From JADZGC01 sp964391595 (GTDB lineage: Bacteria; Patescibacteriota; Saccharimonadia; CAILAD01; GCA-016700035): 16,925 nucleotides of DNA. The stretch covers positions 1 to 16,925 of the forward strand of contig CAYMMM010000017.1 in assembly GCA_964391595.1 (NCBI GenBank), read 5' to 3'. The translations under genes and the position numbers were made by a program. Shown here piece after piece: positions 1 to 8,228 of the stretch. Positions within the stretch are counted from its first letter, which is position 1; each line of letters starts with the position of its first letter. The notes beneath the pieces were generated by a model. It searched no databases. It was not told the DNA's origin and saw only the letters and a program-made list of their open reading frames with translations.

Positions 1-1067
1 AGCGTGAGGCTTAAGCCTCGTAGAGCAATTGTGATCTCATCGACGACTTCCTTGGTATCATCTGCGATCTTCCCTTGCTTGAATTCACTGAGCACTGTGT
101 TGAGTCGACCGTCATACGTGCGGTCTTTGACGGATTTGAGGTTTGAAAGCTCTGCCCAATAATGATCGCGAAGGTCATAATTGCCGAAGAGTAGGAGCTG
201 CCGACCAGAGATGGTACCGCTCAGCATGATAATGGCGCGTGGCTGATACTCACCATCCTTATTGAGGGTGATGTAGGTAATACCGCGCAGTGATAGGTCT
301 TTTGTGACAATCGGCTGCACCATTTGCCTTCCTCCTGGATCACTGGTCAGGAGAAGGCTCTGTGCGTTGGCAGCTGGTCCGACGCTCGTGTCAGTTACTT
401 GGTTGAGGAGCGATACAGTTGCCCGTTTCTGCTCAGGGGTGAGAGATATAAGTCCTCGGTTGGTATTCATCCAATCGGTTGAGTCAATGAGTGCGAAGTA
501 GTTGGTCGAAGGCGTATTTGGGTTGGTCGATGAGAGGGCAGAGTATTTTGAGAGAAGTGCTACGAGGAGGTAGGTGTCCGTCCATGCATAGGAGCCAGCT
601 GGTCGTGTTGAGAAGCGGGCTTCCCATGAGGCAGGCACGGTCATAGCGATGTCATAGGCTAGCGATTTATTCTCACTCGTCTTGAGGAAGAACCGTTGAC
701 TGATGTCTTTGCGGGCGCTCGCGTCGACACTCGGACGGGTGGTGACGCTTGGGCTCGTGCTGTCTGTTGGTAAGACTTTCTTTTTGTTTGTAGACAGGAG
801 GATCGCTGGAACTGCGCCGAAGAGGACAATGAGAATTGCGGCTACAAGACCAATAATGACGAGCTTCTTCGTGAACGGACTCGGGCCAGCTGCTGCATGG
901 CTAGCTGACTGACCGGCTGCAGCAATCTGCTGCAACTTTGGATTAGGGACCGTCTCAGGCTCTGGCTTTTTTGTGCCCTCAGCATCTGATTTGACGCCGG
1001 GCACCGCTGGCTTCTGAGCGGGGTCCGCCGGTGGCATATCTGGTTTTGGTGTGTCTGCTGCAGCCAT
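1..1067 (-). CDS. Unrecognised single-pass membrane protein, 3' end outside window
   Basis: The frame is open on the minus strand from ATG at 1067 to the window edge, giving about 355 codons with no stop. The first 64 or so residues are rich in Pro, Ala, Lys and Glu and look disordered and cytoplasmic. Residues about 69-92 are a strong hydrophobic helix preceded by Lys-Lys and followed by Lys-Lys-Lys, so the rest is probably outside the membrane. That outer part has aromatic and Ser/Thr-rich stretches, but I recognise no family motif. An in-frame ATG also exists at 1076, but a TATACT box at 1083-1078 ends one base before it, so 1067 is preferred, with a leader of only a few bases. The gene is divergent from pcrA and shares the 1068-1176 control region. 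Function unknown. Short plus-strand reading frames inside it are antisense noise. Confidence 0.8.
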   Translation of the reverse strand, partial: MAAADTPKPDMPPADPAQKPAVPGVKSDAEGTKKPEPETVPNPKLQQIAAAGQSASHAAAGPSPFTKKLVIIGLVAAILIVLFGAVPAILLSTNKKKVLPTDSTSPSVTTRPSVDASARKDISQRFFLKTSENKSLAYDIAMTVPASWEARFSTRPAGSYAWTDTYLLVALLSKYSALSSTNPNTPSTNYFALIDSTDWMNTNRGLISLTPEQKRATVSLLNQVTDTSVGPAANAQSLLLTSDPGGRQMVQPIVTKDLSLRGITYITLNKDGEYQPRAIIMLSGTISGRQLLLFGNYDLRDHYWAELSNLKSVKDRTYDGRLNTVLSEFKQGKIADDTKEVVDEITIALRGLSLT

Positions 1068-1077
1068 GATTACCATA

Positions 1078-1083
1078 AGTATA
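1078..1083 (-). promoter_or_regulatory. Putative -10 box for the minus-strand membrane protein gene
   Basis: TATACT read on the minus strand (1083 to 1078), ten bases before ATG 1067. No convincing -35 is seen at 16-18 bp. There is no Shine-Dalgarno sequence before either ATG, so near-leaderless initiation is plausible. Confidence 0.35.
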
Positions 1084-1112
1084 ACTGACAAACTGTGGAG
1101 GATGAAGTGCAA

Positions 1113-1158
1113 ACTCAAGCATAAGCTCGTTCGCCAGACTTTCGGCTTATGCTTGAGT
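1113..1158. repeat. Perfect 14-bp inverted repeat between divergent genes
   Basis: ACTCAAGCATAAGC at 1113-1126 is exactly complementary to GCTTATGCTTGAGT at 1145-1158, with an 18-base spacer. It lies between the -10 boxes of the two divergent genes and covers the expected -35 zone of the pcrA promoter. No T-tract follows on either strand, so it does not look like a terminator. An operator for both genes, or a DNA cruciform, is the likeliest reading (inference). Confidence 0.6.
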
Positions 1159-1162
1159 AGGT

Positions 1163-1168
1163 TAAAAT
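1163..1168 (+). promoter_or_regulatory. -10 box of pcrA, leaderless type
   Basis: TAAAAT lies exactly 8 bases before ATG 1177, which puts the expected transcription start 0-2 bases before the start codon. There is no Shine-Dalgarno sequence. The -35 region (about 1140-1145, TTTCGG) is weak and lies inside the inverted repeat. Confidence 0.5.
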
Positions 1169-1176
1169 AGGATGAC

Positions 1177-3408
1177 ATGACCGAAAACGCCAACCATCCA
1201 TTGCTTCAGGATCTGAATGAAGAACAGCGCGAGGGTGTCCTCACTACTGACGGACCAGTCTTAATGCTCGCCGGAGCTGGCTCTGGAAAGACCAAAACAC
1301 TGACGCATCGCATCGCATATCTCGTGGATGTGAAAAAAATACATCCGAGCGCCATACTGGCGGTGACCTTTACGAATAAGGCTGCGACTGAGATGCGCGT
1401 GCGAATCAACGGCTTGCTGGGGCGCGATGCTGAGGACCGAATGTTTTTGCCCTTCCTCGGCACCTTTCACTCAATAGCAGTGCGTATCTTGCGACGCGAG
1501 GCAATGCACCTCGGCTACCCCACGAGCTTTGTGATTTACGATGAGGCCGATACACAGTCAGTGGTGAAGCAAGTCTGCAAGGATCTCGGGATTGAAGAAA
1601 AAGTCTTCTCGCCACAATCGATGCGCAATCTCATCTCGAGTGCCAAAAACGAACTCCTCTTGCCTGGGCAATACGCCAAGCTGGCGCAAGGTCGAGCCCA
1701 AGAAACTGCTGCCTTGATATATCCGGAATATCAGAAGCGGCTCAAAGCTAGTGGCGCTGTGGATTTTGATGACATTATTATGCTCGTGGTGCGGCTCTTC
1801 GAAGAAAATCCTGATGTGCTCAAGCGCTACCAAGAGCAATTTCAGTACATCCTCGTCGATGAGTATCAGGACACCAATCATGCTCAATACCAACTCGTGC
1901 AGCTCTTGGCCGATGGGCGACGGAATATTTGCGTGGTGGGTGACGACTGGCAGTCGATTTATTCGTGGCGCGGGGCAAACTATGAGAATATTTTGAACTT
2001 CGAATCAGACTACCCAGATGCAAAAGTCATTAAGCTCGAGCAAAACTATCGCAGCACCCAACATATTCTTGACGCGGCTCATTCAGTGATTACTAAAAAC
2101 ACCATTCGCACTGATAAGAAGCTCTTCACCGAAAAAGGTGCTGGCGAAAAAATCATGATCCAGCAGGTCAGTGACGAGCTTGCGGAGGGGCAGTTCGTCA
2201 TTCAGACTATTGATCGGCTGGTCAGTGATCAGGGCTATAAGTACTCAGATTGTGCAGTGCTGTATCGTACGAACGCGCAATCTCGTTCACTCGAAGAATC
2301 GTTCTTGCGCTACAATACCCCGTACCAAATCGTCGGTGGTGTTCGCTTCTATGAGCGCAAAGAAATCAAAGACACGCTGGCATATTTGCGCTTCGTGGCA
2401 AACCCACAGGATATCGTGAGCTGGCGCCGTATCGTCAACGTGCCGGCGCGCGGGCTTGGCGACAAGAGCTTGGCGGTGATGAGTGACTTCGCAACCGCGC
2501 AAGGTCTCGATTTGCTCGAAGCGTGTCGGCAGGCAGCCGACGTCGCAGGGCTTACTCCTAAGGCTCGAGTTGCCTTTGCAGACTTCGCGATACTGATCGC
2601 CGATTTCCGCGACGCTGCCGAGCGCCTGCCTGTCGCAGAGCTGGCCGAGCTGATTCTTAAGAAGTCAGGATATCTTGATGCGATCGAGAAAGAAAATACT
2701 GGGACACTCACGGGCGCTGACCGACTCGAAAACGTGCAGGAATTCCTTGGTGTGGCGAAAGGTTTCGGCACCACTGCGCTCGAAGAGTTTCTCTCCGACA
2801 TTTCACTCGTCACTGATCTCGATACTTGGGAGAACACCAATGATGCGGTGACACTGATGACCTTGCATGCCGCGAAGGGGCTGGAGTTTAAGGCGGTCTT
2901 CATGATCGGTATGGAGGAGGGGATATTCCCGCACTCTCGTACGATGTTTGAGCCCGCTGAACTCGAAGAAGAACGCCGGCTTTGTTATGTCGGTATGACG
3001 CGAGCGCGGGAGCGGCTGTATCTCCTACATGCCACTATGCGCTTGCTGTATGGCTCGACGCAGCACAATCCCATCTCGCGCTTTGTTATGGAGATACCTG
3101 CAGAGTACTCGGAGGCAGGGCTGATTAATACCTCCGTTCGGTTGGGCGCAGGAGTCTTTGGGAATCAATCCTGGCGCCAAACTAGCGGGAATACATCTGT
3201 GATCCCAGCGGGGCAGCGACTTGATGATCCGTTTCCGGACGATATGCCAGTCGCACCCGAGCTAAACAAAGGTGACAAAGTCGAGCACTCGACCTTTGGC
3301 ATCGGTACCGTGCTCGATATTGAAGAAGACGATGTGCAGATCCTCTTCGAAAAAGCTGGTATTAAGCGGCTTAACATCGGCTTTGCGCCTTTGCGTAAGA
3401 TAAGCTAG
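1177..3408 (+). CDS. pcrA: UvrD/PcrA-type superfamily 1A DNA helicase
   Basis: A 743-aa ATP-dependent 3'-5' DNA helicase of the UvrD/PcrA/Rep family, acting in the cytoplasm in nucleotide excision repair, replication restart and removal of proteins from DNA. All the main motifs are present: Walker A GAGSGKT at about 33-39, Walker B VDEYQDT at about 227-233, GDDWQSIYSWRG near 254-265, TLHAAKGLEF from about 562, and VGMTRARERLYLL near 606. A C-terminal segment starting KGDKVEHSTFGIGTV and ending FAPLRKIS matches the Tudor-like tail found on PcrA, which favours pcrA over rep. Length is normal for the family. Start 1177 is supported by homology (the N-terminal 'LLQDLNEEQREGV' segment is typical) and by the -10 box 8 bases upstream. 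A decayed copy of the last 23 codons sits at 8114-8190. Confidence 0.96.
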   Translation: MTENANHPLLQDLNEEQREGVLTTDGPVLMLAGAGSGKTKTLTHRIAYLVDVKKIHPSAILAVTFTNKAATEMRVRINGLLGRDAEDRMFLPFLGTFHSIAVRILRREAMHLGYPTSFVIYDEADTQSVVKQVCKDLGIEEKVFSPQSMRNLISSAKNELLLPGQYAKLAQGRAQETAALIYPEYQKRLKASGAVDFDDIIMLVVRLFEENPDVLKRYQEQFQYILVDEYQDTNHAQYQLVQLLADGRRNICVVGDDWQSIYSWRGANYENILNFESDYPDAKVIKLEQNYRSTQHILDAAHSVITKNTIRTDKKLFTEKGAGEKIMIQQVSDELAEGQFVIQTIDRLVSDQGYKYSDCAVLYRTNAQSRSLEESFLRYNTPYQIVGGVRFYERKEIKDTLAYLRFVANPQDIVSWRRIVNVPARGLGDKSLAVMSDFATAQGLDLLEACRQAADVAGLTPKARVAFADFAILIADFRDAAERLPVAELAELILKKSGYLDAIEKENTGTLTGADRLENVQEFLGVAKGFGTTALEEFLSDISLVTDLDTWENTNDAVTLMTLHAAKGLEFKAVFMIGMEEGIFPHSRTMFEPAELEEERRLCYVGMTRARERLYLLHATMRLLYGSTQHNPISRFVMEIPAEYSEAGLINTSVRLGAGVFGNQSWRQTSGNTSVIPAGQRLDDPFPDDMPVAPELNKGDKVEHSTFGIGTVLDIEEDDVQILFEKAGIKRLNIGFAPLRKIS

Positions 3409-3583
3409 GCCGAATATTGACGGAGAGAGTAGCGAGATTGATAATGAGCCAAACGCTATTATTGAAACGTGTGAGGGTGAATGCGGGGGATGTACTACAA
3501 GCTAGTTTGTCTGGGATGATGATCGTGAGGGCATCGAAGCCGCGGGCACTCGTAGGTAGATCTTGTACGGACGGAGCAGGCAT

Positions 3584-4168
3584 ATGACAAAAGAAGTGGA
3601 CGAGGTGCATACGTCGTGGAACAAGATCGTAGGTACCTTGATGGCTATATGCGTATTAGCAGGTATCTATCTCTTCGTGCTTGTGCTGGCGCCAACAAGC
3701 TACCTGACGTTCCTGCCGAGGACAAAGATTGATCTAAACACTGCTGACGATACGGTGGACATGCGAGATCGGATTCAAATAGACAAATTACAACTCGAGG
3801 TCGGCATCTCGGCAGGTGGAGCCGATTCTCTTGATAGGGGAGTGTGGCATCGCTGGCCAGATCGAGGCGATCCTGAGAAGGGAGGGAATTTCATATTATC
3901 CGCACATCGCTTTCGAATTGGTCTCACACCATCAGCGACAAAGATCAACTCACCATTCTTTCGACTTGATCGATTAGCGGTAGGGGATCGTCTGCGTATC
4001 TTCTGGCATGGGAGCAGGTATGACTATGAGATAGTTGAAATATACAGCGTCAAACCAGATGCAATTGAGATAGAGGCTCCGTCCAAGGAGGCTAAGTTGA
4101 CGCTATACACCTGTTCGCTAAGCGGTTCCGCAGATGGGCGGGTCGTGGTTGAGGCTCGTAAGATATGA
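3584..4168 (+). CDS. Sortase (class D/E-like transpeptidase)
   Basis: A 194-aa membrane-anchored cysteine transpeptidase that cleaves a C-terminal sorting motif and joins surface proteins to the cell wall. A single N-terminal membrane helix covers about residues 15-38. The catalytic set is visible: His108 in LSAHRF, Cys177 in TLYTC, and Arg186 in GRVVVEAR. Start ATG 3584 is chosen because GGAG at 3573-3576 sits 7 bases upstream; an in-frame TTG at 3563 would add seven residues but lacks such a site. The likely substrate is the next gene, which carries a sorting signal. The 175 bases between pcrA and this gene hold no gene I can support; a weak TTGCGT/TATTGA pair at 3391-3420 might be a promoter. 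TGA is the stop codon. Exact class is uncertain from sequence alone. Confidence 0.9.
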   Translation: MTKEVDEVHTSWNKIVGTLMAICVLAGIYLFVLVLAPTSYLTFLPRTKIDLNTADDTVDMRDRIQIDKLQLEVGISAGGADSLDRGVWHRWPDRGDPEKGGNFILSAHRFRIGLTPSATKINSPFFRLDRLAVGDRLRIFWHGSRYDYEIVEIYSVKPDAIEIEAPSKEAKLTLYTCSLSGSADGRVVVEARKI

Positions 4169-4261
4169 GGGTAAGCCCAGGCCAGTGTTTAAAGTCACAT
4201 CGCTCGTTAGCGTTACATACTTCGACCTCTGTGTGAAACAGCCTGGCTACTGACCTCCTCC

Positions 4262-4290
4262 TTATTGCCACAAGCACTATATGCTATAGT
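4262..4290 (+). promoter_or_regulatory. Putative promoter of the surface protein gene
   Basis: TTATTG at 4262-4267, a 17-base spacer, and extended -10 TGCTATAGT at 4282-4290. The predicted start near 4297 gives a leader of about 11 bases to ATG 4309, with no Shine-Dalgarno sequence. The adhesin may therefore be transcribed separately from the sortase gene, which ends 140 bases upstream. Confidence 0.45.
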
Positions 4291-4308
4291 AGGTTTTAGA
4301 ACTAACAG

Positions 4309-7300
4309 ATGATAGGCAAACAGTTGCTAAGACGAAAAGTAGTGTGGTCGAATCTTACACCATGGAGACGTCTAGTCAGTATTTACATACTGTTACTTGG
4401 GCTGCTCCTTTCATTTATGGTATTCAAGGTTGTGCATGCAGCGCCGCCAGTTGTGTCACTTGGTGCAGTTTTAACGAAGGTGTCTGACGGGACTTCACCA
4501 TTCGTCGCAATTGACCCCAACGGCAGTAACGGTGATGTCGCGACACTCGACCTGACTACCTATACTTTTGACGTCAACATTAATACTCTCGATGCCCAAA
4601 CTCATTCTGTATCCGCCGTCACGATCACTGCACATCTATCGAGTGCGAGTACTGAGGTCGGCTGGCTTTCGAATACGCTGCCATCATCGTGTGCGACAAA
4701 AACAGTATCAGTCGATGGGACGACCATGACCTGCGTCTTGACTGGGACCTACAACACTGGCACCGCGCTCAATATAAGCGGCGGCTGGTGGGGGCAGGCC
4801 GGCGTACCAAACAACACCGATGTAACCGTGGACTTTACGGTTAGTGCAACCATGGTGCCCGACGCTTCCGGAGGCGGCAATCCGACTGCAGCAACGTCAA
4901 GTAGCGACACTGTCACCGTGGTTTCTGAACCTGGTGAATATGAAGTCCGTAAGACATCGGGTCCTATGACGTTAGTTCGTGATGGCTCTGGAAACCCTGT
5001 GTCAGTTCGCGTTGATTGGGGTGTACAGGTTGAGCTCAAAAACCCGACGACCGGACAAGCAAAGGGCATCAATTCGTCGAACCTTGGTGATCTGACGTTG
5101 ACCGACAAACTAGCAACCGCGCCCGCCAATCAACTGCCCATCCAAGAAGATGGCACACTGGTTGACTGCCAGCCAAATCTTACATCTTCGTATCTAGTAG
5201 GCTCATCGTCGGCTAGCGTAGGTAACGCTAATTCCGTTGATGACTCTGGGACCTGGACGTGTACTCAGGGGAGTGGGACTGGTGGTGATATATCGATAAG
5301 CGCCACGGGCATCGATTGGAGCCCCGATTGGTTTCCCGCTGGTGGGTCACTGAACACTGCATACTGGGCATTTAACTCTGGCACAACAAACGAAACGTAC
5401 AATAGCCCTTCGGGTCAAAACAATCAGGCAGTTGTCGCGACTCAGCTTGTTCGTATCAGCTATCCGTACAGTGAAGTTGCGGCTTTCGATAACACCGCTG
5501 GTGATACAAACTCCGTAGTGGGTCTCATAGGGTACTGTAATGATATCGGCTCTATTGATGTTGTGGGCGCTACCGACGACATTGATACAGGTAGCAATAA
5601 CCAGGCCTGTAGCATATTTAATAACGGCACAGGTGCATCTAACTCCACTGGTAAATCATTTATTGGCAACGGGACACTCAGTGGTCCCGAGCAGCTACTG
5701 AATTTGACCGAGGGGGCTCTTGGTCCAGCTTCCTCCGATAACTACGTCGCAGCAGGCCAACGATTTGCAACTATGATCGGGGCCGGAGGTGTGGGGATTT
5801 ATGGACTTGCCGACTGGGTAAGCTGTGACGCATTTGATCAATCAACCTATCCGCTCGTATCTCACAATGCTCCAGCAGTGCCGAGTGGTGGCTCTGGCAG
5901 CACCCATACGTGGTATTCGTGGTACAAGACCGGTACACCCGATCCGGCATTTGCGGTTATTGATGACGCTGACATCGTTGTTGAGTTTAGTAGCTCGGGC
6001 TCATCCTGGGCAAGTACGACGGCACAACGAAGCGTAGACTGTGATGACGCTGGACTAACCTGGGTCAGTGATCCGTCGACACATCCCAATGGGCTTGCCG
6101 CGGTAAACCTTGTCCGTATGCGCGTTACAAAAACACTACCCCCTGGTCTCAATATAACCATGACGTATTCTCATCAGGCTAAGGACGACCTCGCTGCAAA
6201 TACAAAACTCATAAACTACTCGCAATATAAAACGTCGACCTTGAATAGTGGGAGCTGGGTAAAGGCAACGTCTGGTTGCGACTTAAGCGTCGATAGCTAC
6301 AGCCGCACGAGCAATGCCTGCAATCGGCTGGTTGACCGCGCAATTGTTCTTTTACCAACTCCAAATATGCAAAAATCCGACTCGCCGAGTACACCGACAA
6401 TAGACTCCGCAGCAAGCGTGGGACTGGGAAGTAACTGGACGTACACATTGAAAGCCGGCCTCTCTTGGAATGCAGATGTGACGGTAACTGGCGTCAAAAT
6501 ATACGATGTCATGGAGCCCGGCATGTCATACGTATCTTCGAGCCAAACACCATCAGCAATCATTAAGGATTGTGATGCCGCTAGCAATGCAAGTTGCGTT
6601 GGGACACCTGCAGCTCGTACTGATGTTGGTTACACCACAATCATTTGGGACAGGGGCGACTTTACATTCACTCATAGCGGATCGATTACTACACCAACGT
6701 CAGATTTGACACTATTTGGTAACTTTACTGTAACGGCAAAGATTGGTAGTGTCATTCCAAACGGCGTCCAACTACAGAACGTTTCATGGGTAGATGCTGA
6801 CACTGGGTTAAGTGATGCTGTCGATGACATTGTGATCCGGAATACAAGCGCCACGCACAATGATCTTCTATCTGGCCCGGTTGATGATGACTGGGTGGTC
6901 ATTTCTACAGCGCAGGCGTTTGCGATTGATAAAGAGATCCTAGAAGAAGAAATCCCAATCAATGGGACGTTAAAGTACACGCTTGGTTATGGGAATCTGA
7001 GTGGCGTTACAAAAACATTTGATAGTATTGATGTTTTTCCGTACAACGGTGATGGCCGCTCACCGGCATCGGTCATTGATGGAAGCTATGCCTTGACGGC
7101 TATCTCGACCGTAGAAAGTGGCGATGACATTGACCAATTTTATGTCACAGATACAGATCCAAGCAGCATTGACACGGACGTCAACAATAACGTTGCCGCT
7201 GGGAATGGAATGTGGAGTTGTACTTACGATCAAATTGATACTATTGGCTGCCCGACCGCCTCGCAAGTGACCGCCATTCGAATAAAGAGTAATAGCCTTC

Positions 7301-8076
7301 CAGCTGGTCGTTTCGGCTTTATTCGCATAGAGCTGACGACTGCCAATAACGATGGCGAGGAAGTCTATACCAATAACTGGCATGCACGAGCCACCAGCTT
7401 AGCATTACCGGTAATGTCTTCGGATGTATCAGCCGTAACACCAAGCTGTTTGTCGGTTGGGAATCTTGTATTTCAGGACAATAATAGTAATGGGGCGTAC
7501 GATAACGGCGACTCTGGATTTGATAATGTCATCGTCAACTTGATGCTACCTGGAGATGATGGTGAGCCAGGAACCGACGATGACGTGCTGTACAAAACCA
7601 CCACCACTGACGGTGATGGCAGATGGCTCGTAGCATGTGTTGCACCAAATGACTACTTTGTAGAGCTTGATCCATCAAACTTCGACAACGATGGCGCGCT
7701 GCATGGGTATACCGCTGCCCCTAACGGCAGCACCGATCCAAACGATGATGATGACGAGTCTACTGCTCAGGATTTGCTCCTTGATTCATCCGTTTTTCGT
7801 ACTAACTTGTTCACCGTTGACTATACCAACCCACTTGCGGAAGCCGGGACGCACCCCGGCAGCGACGTCAATGACAATCTGACCATTGACTTAGGGTTAG
7901 TACTTGCCGATGTGCCGAGCAGTCCAACTGTTGTCGCTGAAGAATCCCCGGCAGGCTTGAGTTTGACCGGACAAAACATGTATATGCTCTTGCTGATCGC
8001 AGGCGGCTTGATTGCTATGCCTCTCTTCATGTCTGTTCGTCGACATATCCGTAGGTCAACGACTAAGCGCTTGTAA
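4309..8076 (+). CDS. Large sortase-anchored surface protein with DUF11-like and SdrD B-like domains
   Basis: A 1255-aa exported protein, probably a wall-anchored adhesin or coat protein. The N-terminus has basic residues then a hydrophobic core (about 25-43) ending VVHA, a signal peptide. The body is Ser/Thr/Asn/Asp-rich beta-sandwich-like sequence; segments from about 687 (SNWTYTLKAGLSWNADVTV) and 871 (INGTLKYTLGYGNLSGV) resemble DUF11 repeats. Residues about 1049-1190 resemble an SdrD B/Cna-B domain with an Asp/Asn-rich calcium-loop-like motif (FQDNNSNGAYDNGDSG). The end carries LSLTG at 1217-1221, a hydrophobic helix (about 1224-1245) and a tail of Arg and Lys, which is the layout of a sortase sorting signal with a non-Pro second residue. 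Sixteen Cys occur, mostly as close pairs. The upstream sortase is the obvious partner. Ligand unknown. Confidence 0.88.
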   Translation: MIGKQLLRRKVVWSNLTPWRRLVSIYILLLGLLLSFMVFKVVHAAPPVVSLGAVLTKVSDGTSPFVAIDPNGSNGDVATLDLTTYTFDVNINTLDAQTHSVSAVTITAHLSSASTEVGWLSNTLPSSCATKTVSVDGTTMTCVLTGTYNTGTALNISGGWWGQAGVPNNTDVTVDFTVSATMVPDASGGGNPTAATSSSDTVTVVSEPGEYEVRKTSGPMTLVRDGSGNPVSVRVDWGVQVELKNPTTGQAKGINSSNLGDLTLTDKLATAPANQLPIQEDGTLVDCQPNLTSSYLVGSSSASVGNANSVDDSGTWTCTQGSGTGGDISISATGIDWSPDWFPAGGSLNTAYWAFNSGTTNETYNSPSGQNNQAVVATQLVRISYPYSEVAAFDNTAGDTNSVVGLIGYCNDIGSIDVVGATDDIDTGSNNQACSIFNNGTGASNSTGKSFIGNGTLSGPEQLLNLTEGALGPASSDNYVAAGQRFATMIGAGGVGIYGLADWVSCDAFDQSTYPLVSHNAPAVPSGGSGSTHTWYSWYKTGTPDPAFAVIDDADIVVEFSSSGSSWASTTAQRSVDCDDAGLTWVSDPSTHPNGLAAVNLVRMRVTKTLPPGLNITMTYSHQAKDDLAANTKLINYSQYKTSTLNSGSWVKATSGCDLSVDSYSRTSNACNRLVDRAIVLLPTPNMQKSDSPSTPTIDSAASVGLGSNWTYTLKAGLSWNADVTVTGVKIYDVMEPGMSYVSSSQTPSAIIKDCDAASNASCVGTPAARTDVGYTTIIWDRGDFTFTHSGSITTPTSDLTLFGNFTVTAKIGSVIPNGVQLQNVSWVDADTGLSDAVDDIVIRNTSATHNDLLSGPVDDDWVVISTAQAFAIDKEILEEEIPINGTLKYTLGYGNLSGVTKTFDSIDVFPYNGDGRSPASVIDGSYALTAISTVESGDDIDQFYVTDTDPSSIDTDVNNNVAAGNGMWSCTYDQIDTIGCPTASQVTAIRIKSNSLPAGRFGFIRIELTTANNDGEEVYTNNWHARATSLALPVMSSDVSAVTPSCLSVGNLVFQDNNSNGAYDNGDSGFDNVIVNLMLPGDDGEPGTDDDVLYKTTTTDGDGRWLVACVAPNDYFVELDPSNFDNDGALHGYTAAPNGSTDPNDDDDESTAQDLLLDSSVFRTNLFTVDYTNPLAEAGTHPGSDVNDNLTIDLGLVLADVPSSPTVVAEESPAGLSLTGQNMYMLLLIAGGLIAMPLFMSVRRHIRRSTTKRL

Positions 8077-8087
8077 TATATTGATGA

Positions 8088-8102
8088 GTGGCACGGTGCC
8101 AC
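8088..8102. repeat. Short GC-rich palindrome after the surface protein gene
   Basis: GTGGCAC and GTGCCAC flank a single G. As RNA it could form a 5-6 bp stem. No T-tract follows, so it is a poor rho-independent terminator. It lies 12 bases after the adhesin stop, just before the pcrA relic, and might mark the cassette edge. Confidence 0.4.
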
Positions 8103-8113
8103 CACATCGTGCA

Positions 8114-8190
8114 GAAGATGTGTAGATCCTCTTCGAGAAGGCAGGCATTAAGCGACTCAATAAGGCTTTACGCCCTTGCGTAAGCTCTAA
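8114..8190 (+). pseudogene. Decayed copy of the 3' end of pcrA
   Basis: Bases 8117-8184 align with 3331-3399 of pcrA: 57 of 69 positions match with one 1-base gap. In codon terms 12 codons are identical, 8 differ only by silent third-position changes (e.g. GAA/GAG, GGT/GGC, CTT/CTC), one is Ala to Thr, one is CAG to TAG (stop), and one carries the frameshift. The copy keeps the sense LFEKAGIKRLN...GF(T)PLRK followed by its own TAA at 8188. The silent bias means it drifted as a working helicase gene before breaking, so it is a tail from another pcrA lineage and not a fresh tandem duplicate. It lies between the surface protein and the next gene. Confidence 0.85.
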
Positions 8191-8228
8191 TAGTATTATA
8201 TTCTAGTGCAATTCCCGGAAAGTCCGGG
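8176..8228 (+). promoter_or_regulatory. Putative promoter and leader hairpin before the putative transcription factor
   Basis: TTGCGT at 8176-8181 (inside the pcrA relic) is 17 bases from TATTCT at 8199-8204, with overlapping AT-rich -10 alternatives TATTAT (8194) and TATATT (8197). Downstream, CCCGGA at 8214-8219 and TCCGGG at 8223-8228 form a tight hairpin ending at the upstream candidate start codon. Confidence 0.35.

Noticed and set aside
2349..2903. 184-codon minus-strand frame inside pcrA
   Set aside because: Ser/Ala-rich antisense shadow of a well-supported helicase gene, with no start signals.
3371..3610. 79-codon minus-strand frame over the pcrA/sortase junction
   Set aside because: It overlaps the coding end of pcrA and the start of the sortase gene, lacks a ribosome site, and its sequence suggests no family.
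4092..4308. Terminator or gene between the sortase and surface protein genes
   Set aside because: Only short chance stems such as CGCT/AGCG are seen, without a T-tract, and no supported reading frame.
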